Shown one piece after another: positions 33,628 through 46,300 of a stretch of DNA of 64,000 nt. Below the pieces are notes generated by a model. It was not told the DNA's origin and did not search any database. It saw nothing but the letters and a program-made list of their open reading frames with translations. Origin of the DNA: Coffea arabica (Eukaryota; Streptophyta; Magnoliopsida; Gentianales; Rubiaceae); NCBI RefSeq assembly GCF_036785885.1, contig NC_092323.1:20902501-20966500 (forward strand), given 5' to 3'. The stretch's first letter is position 1, and each line of letters begins with the position of its first letter. Position numbers and translations under genes: made by a program.

Positions 33628-34537
33628 TAGAGGTGGCAATTTGTCCCAAGTCCCAATGGGTTACCCATACCCATGGGGACTTTGGGCGGGATGGGTATTG
33701 GATTTTGATATTGGGTTTAAAATGGGACAAATCCCAATTGTACCCATTAATTGATGGGAATACTTGGGAAATACTTGGGTACCCATTGGGCTCAAATAAC
33801 AAGGGCTCTGTTTGGTTTAGCTATTTTTGGGGGGTATTTTTGAAATATTTTATTATAGCAGTGTATATGAAAAATTTTTACTATAAAATTTTTTTGAAAT
33901 ATTTGATATACTAATATGGATGTGATGTTTTTTGAGTTATTTTATATTACTGTAACATTGTATTTGAAAACCTTATTTTTTGAAAAAATAACCAATCCAA
34001 ACGGAGTCTTAGATTCAAAAATTATCTTTAACAATTTTTATCGTCATACTAGAGAATATAATCTTATAGTTTTTCTAGTCATTATCCACAAGAATTTTCA
34101 ACATTTCAGTCAATTTAGACCTGCCATCTTTGGACAATGATAAGGATAAATATTCAACACCTTAAGTACTTTGGCCATCTTGATATATGTTGGAATATGG
34201 CTGTATATCTATTTTTTCCTTTATTTGTTAATCCAATTTTTGATGGGAATCCTGAGTATAAAGCACTTGCATGTTTATTTAATAAAACTAAAAAAAATTT
34301 AATAAATCAAAAATATTAAAATTATATAAAAAAAAATAAAAAATGAATTAAAGAAAAAAAAATATGTAGAAAATAGATTTGGGTATTGGGCGGGATCAAT
34401 CTAAACCCATCCCAAAGTGATCCCGCCCAAGTTAGTCCCAAAACACATATGGGTAAGATTGGGCCCAAACTCATATGACTCGGTTCCATCACAAACCCAA
34501 GCAAATCCCGCCCATCCCGCCCATTTTGCCACCTCTA
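33628..34537. mobile_element. hAT MITE with nested element
   Basis: A 910-bp element with ends TAGAGGTGGCAA and TTGCCACCTCTA and a perfect 8-bp duplication GCTTTTAG (33620-33627, 34538-34545). Subterminal CCCAT/GGGT repeats lie at both ends. A second small element lies within at about 33803-34008. Confidence 0.93.
33803..34008. mobile_element. small Tourist-like MITE nested in the hAT MITE
   Basis: About 206 bp with ends GGGCTCTGTTTGG and CCAAACGGAGTCT. The interior has GTTTGG-type MITE features. No exact 3-bp duplication could be fixed. Confidence 0.5.
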
Positions 34538-34793
34538 GCTTTTAGTCAAACATACGTAGAATAATTGGACCGTCAAATCCGATGCCTGGGTTCACTAACA
34601 CAGCAACCTGCCGTACATGGAAATTGGTGCATATTGACGTTTGCACTGATGAATGCTGAATGCATAAAAGTGTGGCAAAATTTTTGAATGGGCCAAAGCT
34701 ATTAAATTAATCGACTTTTGATCCTTCAAGTATTAAGTACATATTTTTGCCCCTCAAACTTGAAAAAAGGTACAATTTCCACCTTTTGATTGA

Positions 34794-35232
34794 AGATAAT
34801 TTTAGAAACCTTCCTAAAATTTACGTTAATATTACTTGATATCTCTAAAGTTTTAAAAATATCACTAACCTCCCTAAAACCATATCTTCTGTAATAATTT
34901 CACCCTTGTATTTTTAAAATATTTTTATAATAATCATTTAACAAGAGAGATATATTTTTCTCCTAATTCTATTCTTTTGTTTTGTTTAATATTGAATTTT
35001 CTGCCTAATCGATTATACTATAATATTTATATACTTTGCCTAAAAATTGCCTTTTTCAGAATTATTTGCCCAAAAATTGTTAAAGTGGTGAAGATAATTT
35101 TGTCAATTTGTGTGTTATGATAATGATTAATGGTCCCATCTCACCAATATGATAGTTGAATGATATTTCTGAAACTTTAAAGATGTGAAGTAATATTAAT
35201 GTAAATCTCAAGCGAGGTTTATGAAATTATCT
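34794..35232. mobile_element. MITE related to the element at 32839
   Basis: About 439 bp with long imperfect inverted repeats: AGATAATTTTAGAAACCTTC left, and right (reversed) AGATAATTTCATAAACCTCG, both continuing into TTACRTTAATATTACTT. The termini share GATAATTT with 32839-33438. Target duplication not clear. Confidence 0.6.
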
Positions 35233-35355
35233 CTAGTTAAAAAGGTGGAGAGAACACCTTTGTATAAGTTCGAGGGATAAAAATATGCATTTAAAAATTG
35301 GAAGATTAAAAGCCAATCAACTATATAGTTTGACAGCCATTTAGGTGTTTTACAA

Positions 35356-35372
35356 CCCCCCCCCCCCCCCCA
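35356..35372 (+). repeat. poly(C) tract, 17 bases
   Basis: C17 followed by A8. It may be polymorphic and is prone to sequencing error. Confidence 0.85.
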
Positions 35373-36992
35373 AAAAAAACATAAGTATAATAACAGTCTC
35401 ATTTTTGTTTGTCGAAACCTGCAACTTTCACTCATTTTCACCATTGGCTTAGGACAGGATGGTCTCGACTTCAATGTTTATCACCCTCGAAACAGAAACA
35501 TAAGTTTTAAATATTTCCAAATATTCTTTTCCAAAGTTCAAAATTTAAAATTCATTCATGAGAAGGAGAAATTAAAAAGAAAAGAAAAAAGAAAACAGCT
35601 ATTGAAGCTTGGAAGAAATCATCCGTTGGTCATTGATAATCTCCACTTTGAGGAAACTACAACCAAATTCGCATATTCCTATCAATTAGCTATTTATTCT
35701 TAAAAAAGGTGTTCATCATAATCGGTTGATGAGTACTTTTTTTTCCCCCATTTACAAACAGAATCTATAATTGGTCGATAAGCTATGATTCTATGGAAAT
35801 CGAGTAGATTAATCAATGTACAATCATAGTCGGAACTAGTAGGAGCTTCCCTTACCCGTAAGTTTTATGAAATTATGTTTTCCTTTCTAAAAAAAATTGA
35901 AAATCTTAAAAGTATTCCTTTCAAGTTTAATTTTTTTTTTATCCTGTAAAAATTTAAAACGTTTATGTTATACACTTAAATTTAGATATGTTAAAATCCA
36001 CTCTATTAAAATGGATTTTCTGGTTCCATTTATATATATTATGCCTCTCACAACACCCCAAATAGGTGATTTATCCTAAACAAGTAACTTCTGCTATGGC
36101 AGACCCAAAAAAAAAGAAAAAGACTGTTGACCCGTGATACCCGCCTGTGTTTCGCTCCAGAATTTAGGCTCAGGTATCCAATAAGTAGGGTATGTTAGGG
36201 TAGAGGTTTGAGTACCCACGGCCTGTGGGTACCTGACTCATCTCAAATATATGTTTTGTATTTTTTTTTCCATTCTTATGTATACACACAAGATACCATT
36301 TCTTTTAGAGATAATTAAATAATTTCATTGAGCAAATTGCAACATAATTTTGAAAGATCATAATTTATTTACAAGGTTCACTTGTAAAGGCTATAATTTT
36401 ATTTCTAGAGAGAGTTTAGCTGCTCTAGAAGATATAAGGAAGAATGATTATCAATTTTTATTTTCTTTGTTTCAAATTTTTATCTTTTTGAATTAGTTTA
36501 ACCAAATGTTAAAATTTCATGCTTGGCTTAGAATTATCTGATTCTCTCTTTTTTTTTTGGCTCAAAATTCTTTCATTAAGAACACAAAAATTGAGCAACA
36601 ATTTGACCTTCCCATTGAGTTGTATTGGGGATTTGAGTAAGAATTTCAATGCAATCTTATTGGTTTTGGATGCTTTTGTTGTTTTTAAAGTTTTTAGGGC
36701 ATTTTTCTTTATTTACTTGATCTTTCATTTTGTCATATTCCTAGTAACTTAGCCAATTATAATGTATTAACTGCTAATGCACCTTTCTATTATCAAATCT
36801 CAAGATGATATAAGCATTGCGGTAGCATTTCATCATGGTGTTCGATTCTAAGTTTTAATGCATTTCTTCTTTTTCATAATGTTGCTCCCAAAACCCCTCT
36901 CTCCCTCATTAGGCATGAGACTTTTGGGTAAATCTAGGTTGATCCTTATATGAACATGTAAAATACAAGATGAAATTGGTCTACACTATTCT
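35373..36992. other. intergenic, decayed transposon sequence
   Basis: No gene. Phrases such as 'gacccgtgatacccgcc' and 'gagtacccacggcctgtgggtacc' (36128-36235), with GTCCACCCCTAA at 37300, look like subterminal and end sequence of a decayed hAT element of the GGGTACCC type, but no left terminus or target duplication was found. Confidence 0.3.
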
Positions 36993-37153
36993 TTGTTTGG
37001 ATTGTAAATTATTTGAGACAATTTTGTGAAAAAAGTATTGTAGCACTTTTTTGATATGATGTATGTAAGATAAAAAGGTGATTGGAAAATATGTTGATAA
37101 TGAAAGCAAGTTAGTGTGTGCAAATAAGGTGTAATAATTCTTAAACCAAACAC
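36993..37153. mobile_element. GTTTGGAT-type MITE, copy C
   Basis: Begins TTGTTTGGATTG and ends AAACCAAACAC. Contains the core TGTAGCACTTTTTTGATATGATGTATGTAAGATAAAAAGGTGATTGG in full family order. Confidence 0.6.
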
Positions 37154-39308
37154 ACTTATTTTCTAAATAAATTATAAGAGGTGCAGGGCATGTGCTTGGT
37201 TTTCAACCCTCTCCTAGAGGATACCCGATGAATAGGTCCCTGCTCACATGTGAAGCGAGAGTCAAAAAAAGGCTAATATGGGAGGTATTCATCCCATGTC
37301 CACCCCTAACTTTTGCGACAAAACGTATTGACCAAGTTAATGAAAATAAATAAACTTTATGAGACAAATTATAAGTAGATTCAAGGTCAAGACAAAATGC
37401 AGCACTTTATGAGTTAGAATGAAACTCAGTTTCTGATATGTACGTAATCACTTAAATATATTAATTAACTACTATAAATGTGCAGAGAACGGAAAATTTA
37501 CGTAAGTTGTAATGATTCATTGGATTCTGCACATTCGACAAGTAGAACACCTAATATGATTTTGATAGTCTTGTTTCTTGCTAGACAAATATACGAAGCT
37601 AATTATGACTAAGTACTGTGATAATGACTTTGTTGTATCTTCCCTCCCTCAAGATATGATATTTATCTTTATGTGGCGCTTATCATTTTTCATTTAGCTG
37701 AACTGACCTTTCTAGTCGAGCTAGTGTGAAAATGATGGCATTACAAGTGATATCAAAAGACAATAGAATACACTACAGAACTTCTTCATCTTCCTCTACT
37801 TTAAAACCAATTTGTTTTAAGACGATATTGATAACAATGATAAACAAAATAATCTCACATCAATATTCAAGACCCTCTGGACTAATTGATAAAAGATTAT
37901 GAGTTTCTACACTCAATTAGTGTTAGCCGCCAGTAGATTTTGTGATGGAACTTCATGTTGTTCATCATGGTACTAGGGTCACCCTTGGACATCGGCCAAA
38001 CCTACATAATTCAGACACTTCCCTTGGGCCTTGGTTTCATATAGTTTCTACCATGCCAATGCTCTGATTTACTCACTCTATATATGTTTGGATATGCCAT
38101 CATTTAGTTAAAGATCCCCTAGACTAGCTAATAATGATATCTGCCTTAGTTTGTGAGAGAGGATGTTGACCAAACAAACCAATCTTACGTTGGTTGGTCA
38201 AGATCTTCTCGACTAAATAGGGCGTCTTTACTCACTGCTTATTAGTTTTGAGACGGAACTTCAAGTTCTTTATTAATATTCTTTTGAAAAAAAAATTACC
38301 TTGAAATGATGAGCATGAATCTCTTTCTTTTTATTGAAATGATAAATGCTAGCTTAAAGAAATAAAACAAAGTATAAAGAAACAATAATCGATAGCAACT
38401 TAAATGATTCACATGAATGTATAATTGTGCATATTTTTGTGCCATCCAGAAAGTTTTTTGTCCCCTCGTTTCCCTCATTGTTTTTTTAAATTCCATCCTT
38501 TTCCTATTAAGAAAAAAATATTTTAAAAAAAGTTTTTTGGACTACATAAGATGGGCTTCAAACACAATAAAGCAAGTGAAGACGATTAGTTATTCCAGTT
38601 ATGTTTAGCTTAATCTTTGGTTGTTTTCCTTCATCTCATACTGCTATCCTTTGCGCGCGTGTAAGTATGTTCTCCTATAACAATGCAACTTGTGGAGGAA
38701 TCTTATACTGATCGGAGTGTTGGAGCATTCTATTTTATATTATCAATCTTTTTTTTTTTTTTTTTGCTGTTTACATTAAGTTGAGTTACAAAAAAGTTTT
38801 ACCAAAAATTGGGAGGTTTCTTGTGGGTTAAGCTTCCAAATTAAGGCCAGCATAGTTATAAAGGTTAATACTGTTTTTCTCCATTTTATGTAAGTTTCAT
38901 CAGTTGCATTTAGGGGATTTTAGTCATTTAAGATAACAATTTGACTTTTCTTTTTTGATTAATTATACATTTTTGTTTTTATTTCATAAGGAAACTTCAA
39001 ACCTTACAGAGGCGAAGAGAAAAGGCTTGAGAGTAAAACCAGGATCCTTACACGGACATGACTAACGTGAACCAAGTTAAATCTCATTAAATAATATGCC
39101 ACTTGCAAATGCAATCATAATTGGTGAAGGGATTGACTTTAATTACTAGACCCATTTTAATGACCAAAACTGAATCTCATCAGGTGAGCCAATTCATTCC
39201 ACGATGATGGGCCTGATTGCCGCATTGGATCATGGCACGTTTTCCCAGACGTGTTCTTCCGTTGGCCAAGGAATAGTTTGGCCTTTTGATATAGTTCACG
39301 ACCACGAA
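37154..39308. other. intergenic, no gene seen
   Basis: AT-rich DNA with an uninterrupted T run at about 38748-38765. Short frames have no recognisable domain. No RNA gene noticed. Confidence 0.45.
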
Positions 39309-39462
39309 GTTTGGATAGAATATTATTTGAAATAATTATTATAGTATTTTTGTGATGTGATATATGTGAAATAAAAAAGTGATTGAAAATATAAACAGGT
39401 GGATTGGCAAATATATTTATGATACAAACGAAATATTATTTAGGAAAATTTGATATCCAAAC
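39309..39462. mobile_element. GTTTGGAT-type MITE, copy D
   Basis: Begins GTTTGGATAG and ends ATCCAAAC. Internal TTTTTGTGATGTGATATATGTGAAATAAAAAAGTGATTG matches the other copies. Confidence 0.65.
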
Positions 39463-42400
39463 AAAGCCAAATGCTATTTTATGATTTATGACAGTTGCTG
39501 TTGCAAGTTAACGGGAGGGTTTTTACCTTTCTATCATCTTCAGAATTAGTGTATGGCATGGGGTGCTCTTTTGTCTTAATTTATTTCAATTATGCAAAAA
39601 TGATTCATGCATAATTATATTAATGTATGAAATGTTATGATGACATTGAGTGGCACATTTTTTTATGCATGGAAAAATGGTGATAAATCCTAGTAAAATG
39701 AGATAGTCGATAAAAGTCTTAGGGTCTGTTTGATAATATAAAAAAGTGTTGAATCTGAATTTTTTCAGACATTCAGATGTTTTGAGTGTTTGATAAATGA
39801 AAATCTAATTGCTGAACTTGTTAAGCAGTGCTGAACCTGTGTGTATTTTTTTCAGCACAAGAATCCTAACTGAATGCTTAATTCTGATAAGAATCAATAG
39901 AATTATTTCAACTATCTTATCTTATCTACCAAATCTACCATTGTTTGTTAATTATGTTCAAAATTCTTATTTAATTAAACAACCTAATATTCTTTATCTA
40001 ACGATTTTTAGTTTCTCTTTTCTCCCTTTTTAATGACTTTCACATCTTTTCCATACTTCTCATATAATATATTTCATCTTTTATATTAATTTGATTTAAA
40101 AATAAATATTGTCATTTTCATACCTAGAATTTTTGGCTAATTAAATGTATTTGTGAGAATAAGATTTCACGAATATGGCATGCCATGTCTTGAACCCATC
40201 CTACAACCCCTAAGTTTAGGGCGTGACAATACATTGCCAACTTAAATGTATTTTGTTGCTTTCCTCTCCCGAGAAAATTTAAAAAAAAAAAATCTTTGTT
40301 TTTACCTTATACAGTCTAATTTTTTCTCTTTTTTCTTTTTAATTCTGGCTAACTTGCTTTGTGTAAGTGTCGTATTCCTCTCTCCCAATTTCACAAAGCC
40401 GCTGCTGCATCTTTTTTCTTTTTGGCGCCTTTTAGTGGCCAAAATTTTTCTTTTCTGTTACTTTCACCATGTTATCCCCCGGGTATGTTTGGGATTACTT
40501 TTTCGCAATTTACTACCTTTTAGTCTGGATGCAGTATGGATGATCTCCATTAATTGTTATAATTATATTGGGTTTTTTTAATTATCTCTCTTTTTTTTTT
40601 TGGGCCTTTGAAGAATTCGGCTTTGGTTCTTATTTGTTGTTTCCTTGCATTTGGTGATTGTCAAAGTTGATAAATAATGATATCAATGTGAATTATAGTT
40701 CACCTACAAAAGTGACTGAAAATCATAACGTGTCTAAGCGATAGATTCAAACATGAAAATTTTTAAAATCAAGGAGGTAGGTTATCATTTAATTTGTATC
40801 AGTTGTATTACATGATTAGAATAGGATTTTCCTATTAATTATACTTCTCATATTATTCAATAGGTCATACATTGTATGTATGAACTATGATGAGATAGTG
40901 GAAGCGTGAAAAGCGAAGAGGTTACACGAACAGTTTCCATATGAGAGTCTACACAAATGAAATTTAGGTATGAATAAAATATTCATAGAAATGTGAGGTT
41001 TGAGAAAACTCACAACAATTAGTAAAACTTACCAAGTTTGATATAATAATTGATAAAAGACTGATTACAAAAGTCCCAGAAAATTTTTTTTTTTTTTTTT
41101 TTTTTTTTTATAGGCTACGAAAGTCCTACTCAAAATGGAAAACAAATACCACTAAAAATCCTAAACGTATGTATTTGGCTGCGATAATGTCTAGCGTTTG
41201 ACATAGGGCCGGTCATAGGGTTGCACATCATCTGGTCCATGATTCCTAAATTTCATATTTGTCCCATGCTAGTAATAATAATAAAACTCCAATAGAAATA
41301 AATAAAAATAATAATACAACTATTAATAATATACCATGACTACTCTCGTTATTCAGCCCTAATTAACTTTTTGATAGCCCTATTGATATAGAACGATGGA
41401 TTGAAGAATTAGGCCCCTTGTTCTATATCAAAATAAGCCTATTTTTTTTATGTTTTATTTGTAAGTAAATATATTCATCCCTTTTAAATATATTAGCCCT
41501 AATTACTGTAGCATATAATTTATTTCCCATGGCACGGAATCATGGAAGACTGGTTTTAACTGGACAATTGGGATTTTACATTGGTTCTTCAGAATTGAAT
41601 TTGCTGTTGGAATCTTTATCAAGTACTTCTTTATTGTTGCCATTTTGCAGAGAAATTCATCACTTAATTTGGTTGTCTCATAGTTACTTTTTGAAATCAT
41701 ATTCTTTTCAAATATCACTTCAGTTTGAAGTTGTTGGCATAGCAACTTCTTCTCATTTTTTTCATATTTACTTTTTGCTTATTTTTTGAAATAGAGAGAT
41801 ATTTATTCGACGTTATATATCCAATCTTAGAACTTATTCATTTTTCTATTAGAAGTTACTTACATCTCCCTTTTTGCTTTTTGGCAATGGATAATTATTA
41901 ATGTTTGCTATATTTTGCTTCTTAATGGACAAATCGCTGGAGAAGTCCCAGGATCCAGATGTCAGGCCTCCTTTTTCACCTTCTCTCCCTTGAACCAGCA
42001 AAAAATAAATAACTAAGTAAATGAAAGTCAAGATTATCATAATGATGAAATTATTGAATGGGTTGACAATTGCATTTTATTGGAAAAAAATCATTTGAGG
42101 CAAGGAATTTGAATGGTGCTAAATGTTAATTGTTAGATTCATTTTTATTATTTTAATAAATTAGGCTAGTATCATTCTCCAGTGTACGGAGTTTGCCATT
42201 TAAAAGAAATTTCTTTTTGAAATTCATTTTTATTATTCTTTTGAAAGGTTTAATAGTGGGACTTTTGGCAAGTTAACAGATCCACGTCTTTGTGTTCAGA
42301 CAATTATGTCGTGATTCTGGCTAAATTGACTCAGGTCATGATGGGTTTGTACAACTGGTCCAGGATTTTAGGAATTCTTAAGCAACCCCTTAAACTAATT

Positions 42401-43345
42401 AAAACTTTTCTTTCGTATCCTCATAAAATTAGACTTTGCCCCCCAAAGATTTTAGAAATCCTTGTATATCCTTAGGCATGTCCAGATTTTTCACTAATAT
42501 CCTTGAAAACATTAAACTTTGCCCTAGGAGCATTTTAACGAAAATGTCGGAATTAATGCCCTATTAAGCACATGCTTATTTACTTGTCTTACCCAGTATC
42601 AACTTTTGATTCCGCCAGTGGTTTGGATTATTATATACTGTATTTAGATCAAGAACACTTAGTGGAAAAATCGTTTATTAAGTACAAACTTAGTCCATCA
42701 CTGAAGATAATTGTTGATTACAAGGCACCTGACTACAGCAAGCTAATTCTTGACCGAAATCCATGGACAGTATATGAAGAAGAAAACAGAGAAGGCTTTG
42801 GATGATAATCTAACTCAGAAGATTATCGTCCTTTGTGTTTGTCCAAAGGAACCCACAGCTACAAACATCCCAAGAAGTCCACATATTCATTAATGACAAT
42901 GAAGTTCTAGAGTCGTAAGTCTGAGGGGCTTATCATGCTTCGTTATACTCATTTTGTGCAACCAAAAAAAAAAAAAAAAATACTGGCTACTGTATACATG
43001 GACAGAGAGAAGTTGAGAAGACAGCTAAATGCAAAGTCATACGGGAAAAGTGCTACTAATTCCGCTTCCAAGCTCATTTAAATCGGTATTTACCTATCTT
43101 CAATGTAACAGATGATGTCCAAATCTAAGACCCTGTGAAGAAGACCTAGCTATAACTCATTTTTCCATGCATAAGCACAAGGCTTGAGAAGTGGAATGTA
43201 GCAAGTATCTATTAAAGTAAGATCAATTCTCGTGGAACCGATCTCTAATTACCGAATTTGAGCTTTTCAGCAGGATAAGTGCCATTTGATCTACTGAATT
43301 TTGCATTTAGTGAAGCGTGCTTTGCACCACCAAATTGCCGAGTCT
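39463..43345. other. intergenic, left Harbinger-type terminus and relics, no gene seen
   Basis: At 39719 TTA is followed by GGGTCTGTTTGATAA, the left end of a Harbinger/Tourist-type element whose right end I could not find. 40190-40227 ends in TTTAGGGCGTGACA, like the 3' end of a gypsy LTR, with no PBS after it. T runs at about 41086-41109 and A runs at 42963-42980. A 77-codon frame at 42572-42805 has no recognisable domain. Confidence 0.35.
41383..41431. repeat. 12-bp perfect inverted repeat
   Basis: TTGATATAGAAC (41383-41394) and GTTCTATATCAA (41420-41431) with a 25-nt spacer. Could be the core of a decayed MITE or a chance hairpin. Confidence 0.5.
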
Positions 43346-46300
43346 TCAGTGGCTTTTCTGGTTTGTTAGCCTGCTCTTTGCCTCTTCTACTGTCAAGTCA
43401 AATACCACATCCACAAGAATGAGCAAACTGGACGTTGAAAAGAAAGACCAATGTACATCCAAACCATATGCTATAGCTAATATGTATGGCAACACGGACC
43501 TGATGTGTAGTATGAGAAACAACACTCCAGCAAGGGTTGTGCCTTTAACAAATGTTTTAAGCAGCGACCCTCTAAGGAACCTGTGCTCTTTTAAACCACC
43601 TCCTGCATCCTCCTTCCCATCCAAAACATTTGCTGCACAAATGTCAAGGTTGCTCTGATTTCTTCCATCCTGTACAACATCATTCATTAATGCAAAGATG
43701 ATAGGAGATTCAAGAGAACCACGGCACGAAGATCTACAAAAAGAACTAGTACTCACCTCATTTCCATCTCCAGAGAGATGTTGATTAGTCTTGTTATCTC
43801 CACTAGAAGCCTGATGTCCCGCTCCATTAACATCCTGTGAATTCTTGGAAGAGGAGCTTGCCATTGACTTACATTCATTTGCGAGAGAAGCAAAATCATG
43901 ATTGCAAAGTGAATCCTTCTGTAAATGCTGTGATTCTTGACAAGTAATATCTCTGACGATTACATCTTCATATTGCATGCTGCAAACGTGTATTTCATTC
44001 CCCTTCATTGGACATCTGCAACATGAAACCTTTGCTTCCCGAAAATTGTTATGATGTAGAGTCTCTAGAGGACTTTGATCCTTCCCCTGTTCCAAATAAG
44101 GATCTAACTCACACATACCCATCACTGCCTTCTCCAAATCTCCACTACTAATATCCTCCTCGTCATCTTCTGCAGAAGCCAAGCCTGCACAGCTTGCAGG
44201 ATGCATGCTTCCCAGATATATTTGAGAATGACCACATACTTCAGATTTTTCTGACTCCCTGGCACTTGGTTGTCCATTCTCCTTACAAGTTGAAAGGGAA
44301 GCAGTGCAAAAGCCTTCATTTTCAAGTACCATCTTTGACTGTGATTCTTTAATATCAGTGCCTGAACGGTCGGACAGGATATCATATGGAGGTGAGTCCT
44401 GTGTTTGACCTTCCATATGAAAACCTTTGCCTTGGTCGTCAGTTTCATTTCCAAGAAACTCAATGGAGTTGTGTTCCACAATTGAAGAATCCCCGTAATT
44501 ATATTGGTCATCGAATTCCAGGTTAAGCACCCTACCTAAAACGGAGGTCATGCTTGCCATAGATGCCACTTCCACATCTTCCATATCATCTGAATATCTG
44601 TGAGAAAACCCATTCTGAGAAACCTTCTGTTTTGAGCCTAATCCATGAGAATCCATACTCATAAAGAAATTACAAATATTGTCTTCTCCATCAAAGAAAA
44701 TGGGACTATTGCCATCATTTCTAAGGACAACTGAATCTGAAAATGCTAAATAATCTGCAATAAAGTCCCTCTCTGCTACATTTTCACCCAATGAATCCAA
44801 TATATTAGAAGCATCTTTCCCCAGAGCATAGTCGATATCAGCTAGATCTGAAGCATTATTATTATAGGTAAGTCGTAAGTCATTACTCGCATGCAAGTTG
44901 TCAGCCTGATAACCATTTCTATAATTGTACGAAGAACAATGAATTCCAAGACCATTTCTCATGTCTGATCTCGATGCAGCTTGCCTTGCAGTGTAAGGTC
45001 TGACTGCTGAAAAAGCACCTGGTGAGTCTTCTTTACAAGAGTTTAGGGTGGCAGGATGATCAAACTTGTCTGTGAATAAGCTATATGATTCCCTTCCACA
45101 ATAAGCGCTTTCTGCCTCATCAGACTCTTCAGAACAAGAATCATAGTGTCCACTATAAGATGGAATTAATGTTTTCTACAGAAGATAAAAAATATTTCTA
45201 GTCAAAAATTAAAAGCTTGTTGAGATTTGTGGACGTCAAACAAAATATTCTTTTTTTCTTTTTACTTGGTAAACAAATTCCAGTCATTTCAATGGTAGTT
45301 GTTCGCCTATTGGCTTACCTGCTGCCTTTTGGATCTTGTTCCTTTATAGGAATGGCAACTAGAAGAACTTGAAATGCTACACTGTGATGATTCTAAGCTT
45401 CTCCGGATGCATCCTACCATATCTGTTGGCATGACAACCGTATAGGTGACCAAATCAAAGTCCGGGACCTATAAAGACATAACTACAGTTATTTCATTTT
45501 CTATTGCAGAAATTTAACAACCACATGCGCTCTTTTAGAAAAGATATCAAGTGCAATATGAAAGAGGACTATATGCGCCGATTTCTTACATTTAATTGCT
45601 TAGATCTGGCTTTTTTCGATAGTGCTCGTATGCAGATGCAGACTTTCCGAATATCTCTTTTCTCAACAACATCCGATGGGGAAAAGAGATCAATACCATT
45701 CAATCCCAAGATTTTGCAAACCTAAAAAAGTAAGTGAAACAAAAAAAACCAAGTAAGATACAGAAAGGCAGTAGAGAAATCAACTTTTGATTATAACACA
45801 AGGTGACAAATTTATGGTACAGAGATGATGCTTTAGCATGAACCAACACTTCCAGCATTTCAAAATTATTGGTTAATATAGGGAGACATAATTTTTGTTT
45901 TTACTCTTCCAAATAGGTTATTAACCTGACTACACAACAAGCAATGCTTCATTTGCAGCCACAAGCAAAGGAAGGATCACAATAATCAAAGATGAAATAC
46001 TTGGGCAATTATCTTAGAAGCATTACACCATGGACACATTAGTGCAAGCGAAAAGCTGAGGGAACTGAATGGGGTTGCATGAGAGGTGAAACATAATTTG
46101 GACATTTCAATCTCTCCAACAACTAAATGTTAACTCCATCCCAGCCTTCCACTCACAATATCTAGTTGAAAACAACTTCCTTGTCAAGACGGATGGATTG
46201 CATTATCCACAGTAGTTAACATCCAATCTTTCTGTGCTAAAAGCATTTGAAATTGCCTCTCAACTTACTTGAGATTTACAATTTTGAATAGACACTTCTT

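Noticed and set aside
40190..40227. A possible LTR end (TTTAGGGCGTGACA)
   Set aside because: No PBS follows, no opposite LTR end was found and there is no target duplication, so it is at most a fragment.
42572..42805. 77-codon frame upstream of the CH-like gene's 3' end
   Set aside because: No domain recognised and no splice partner or start context; kept as intergenic.
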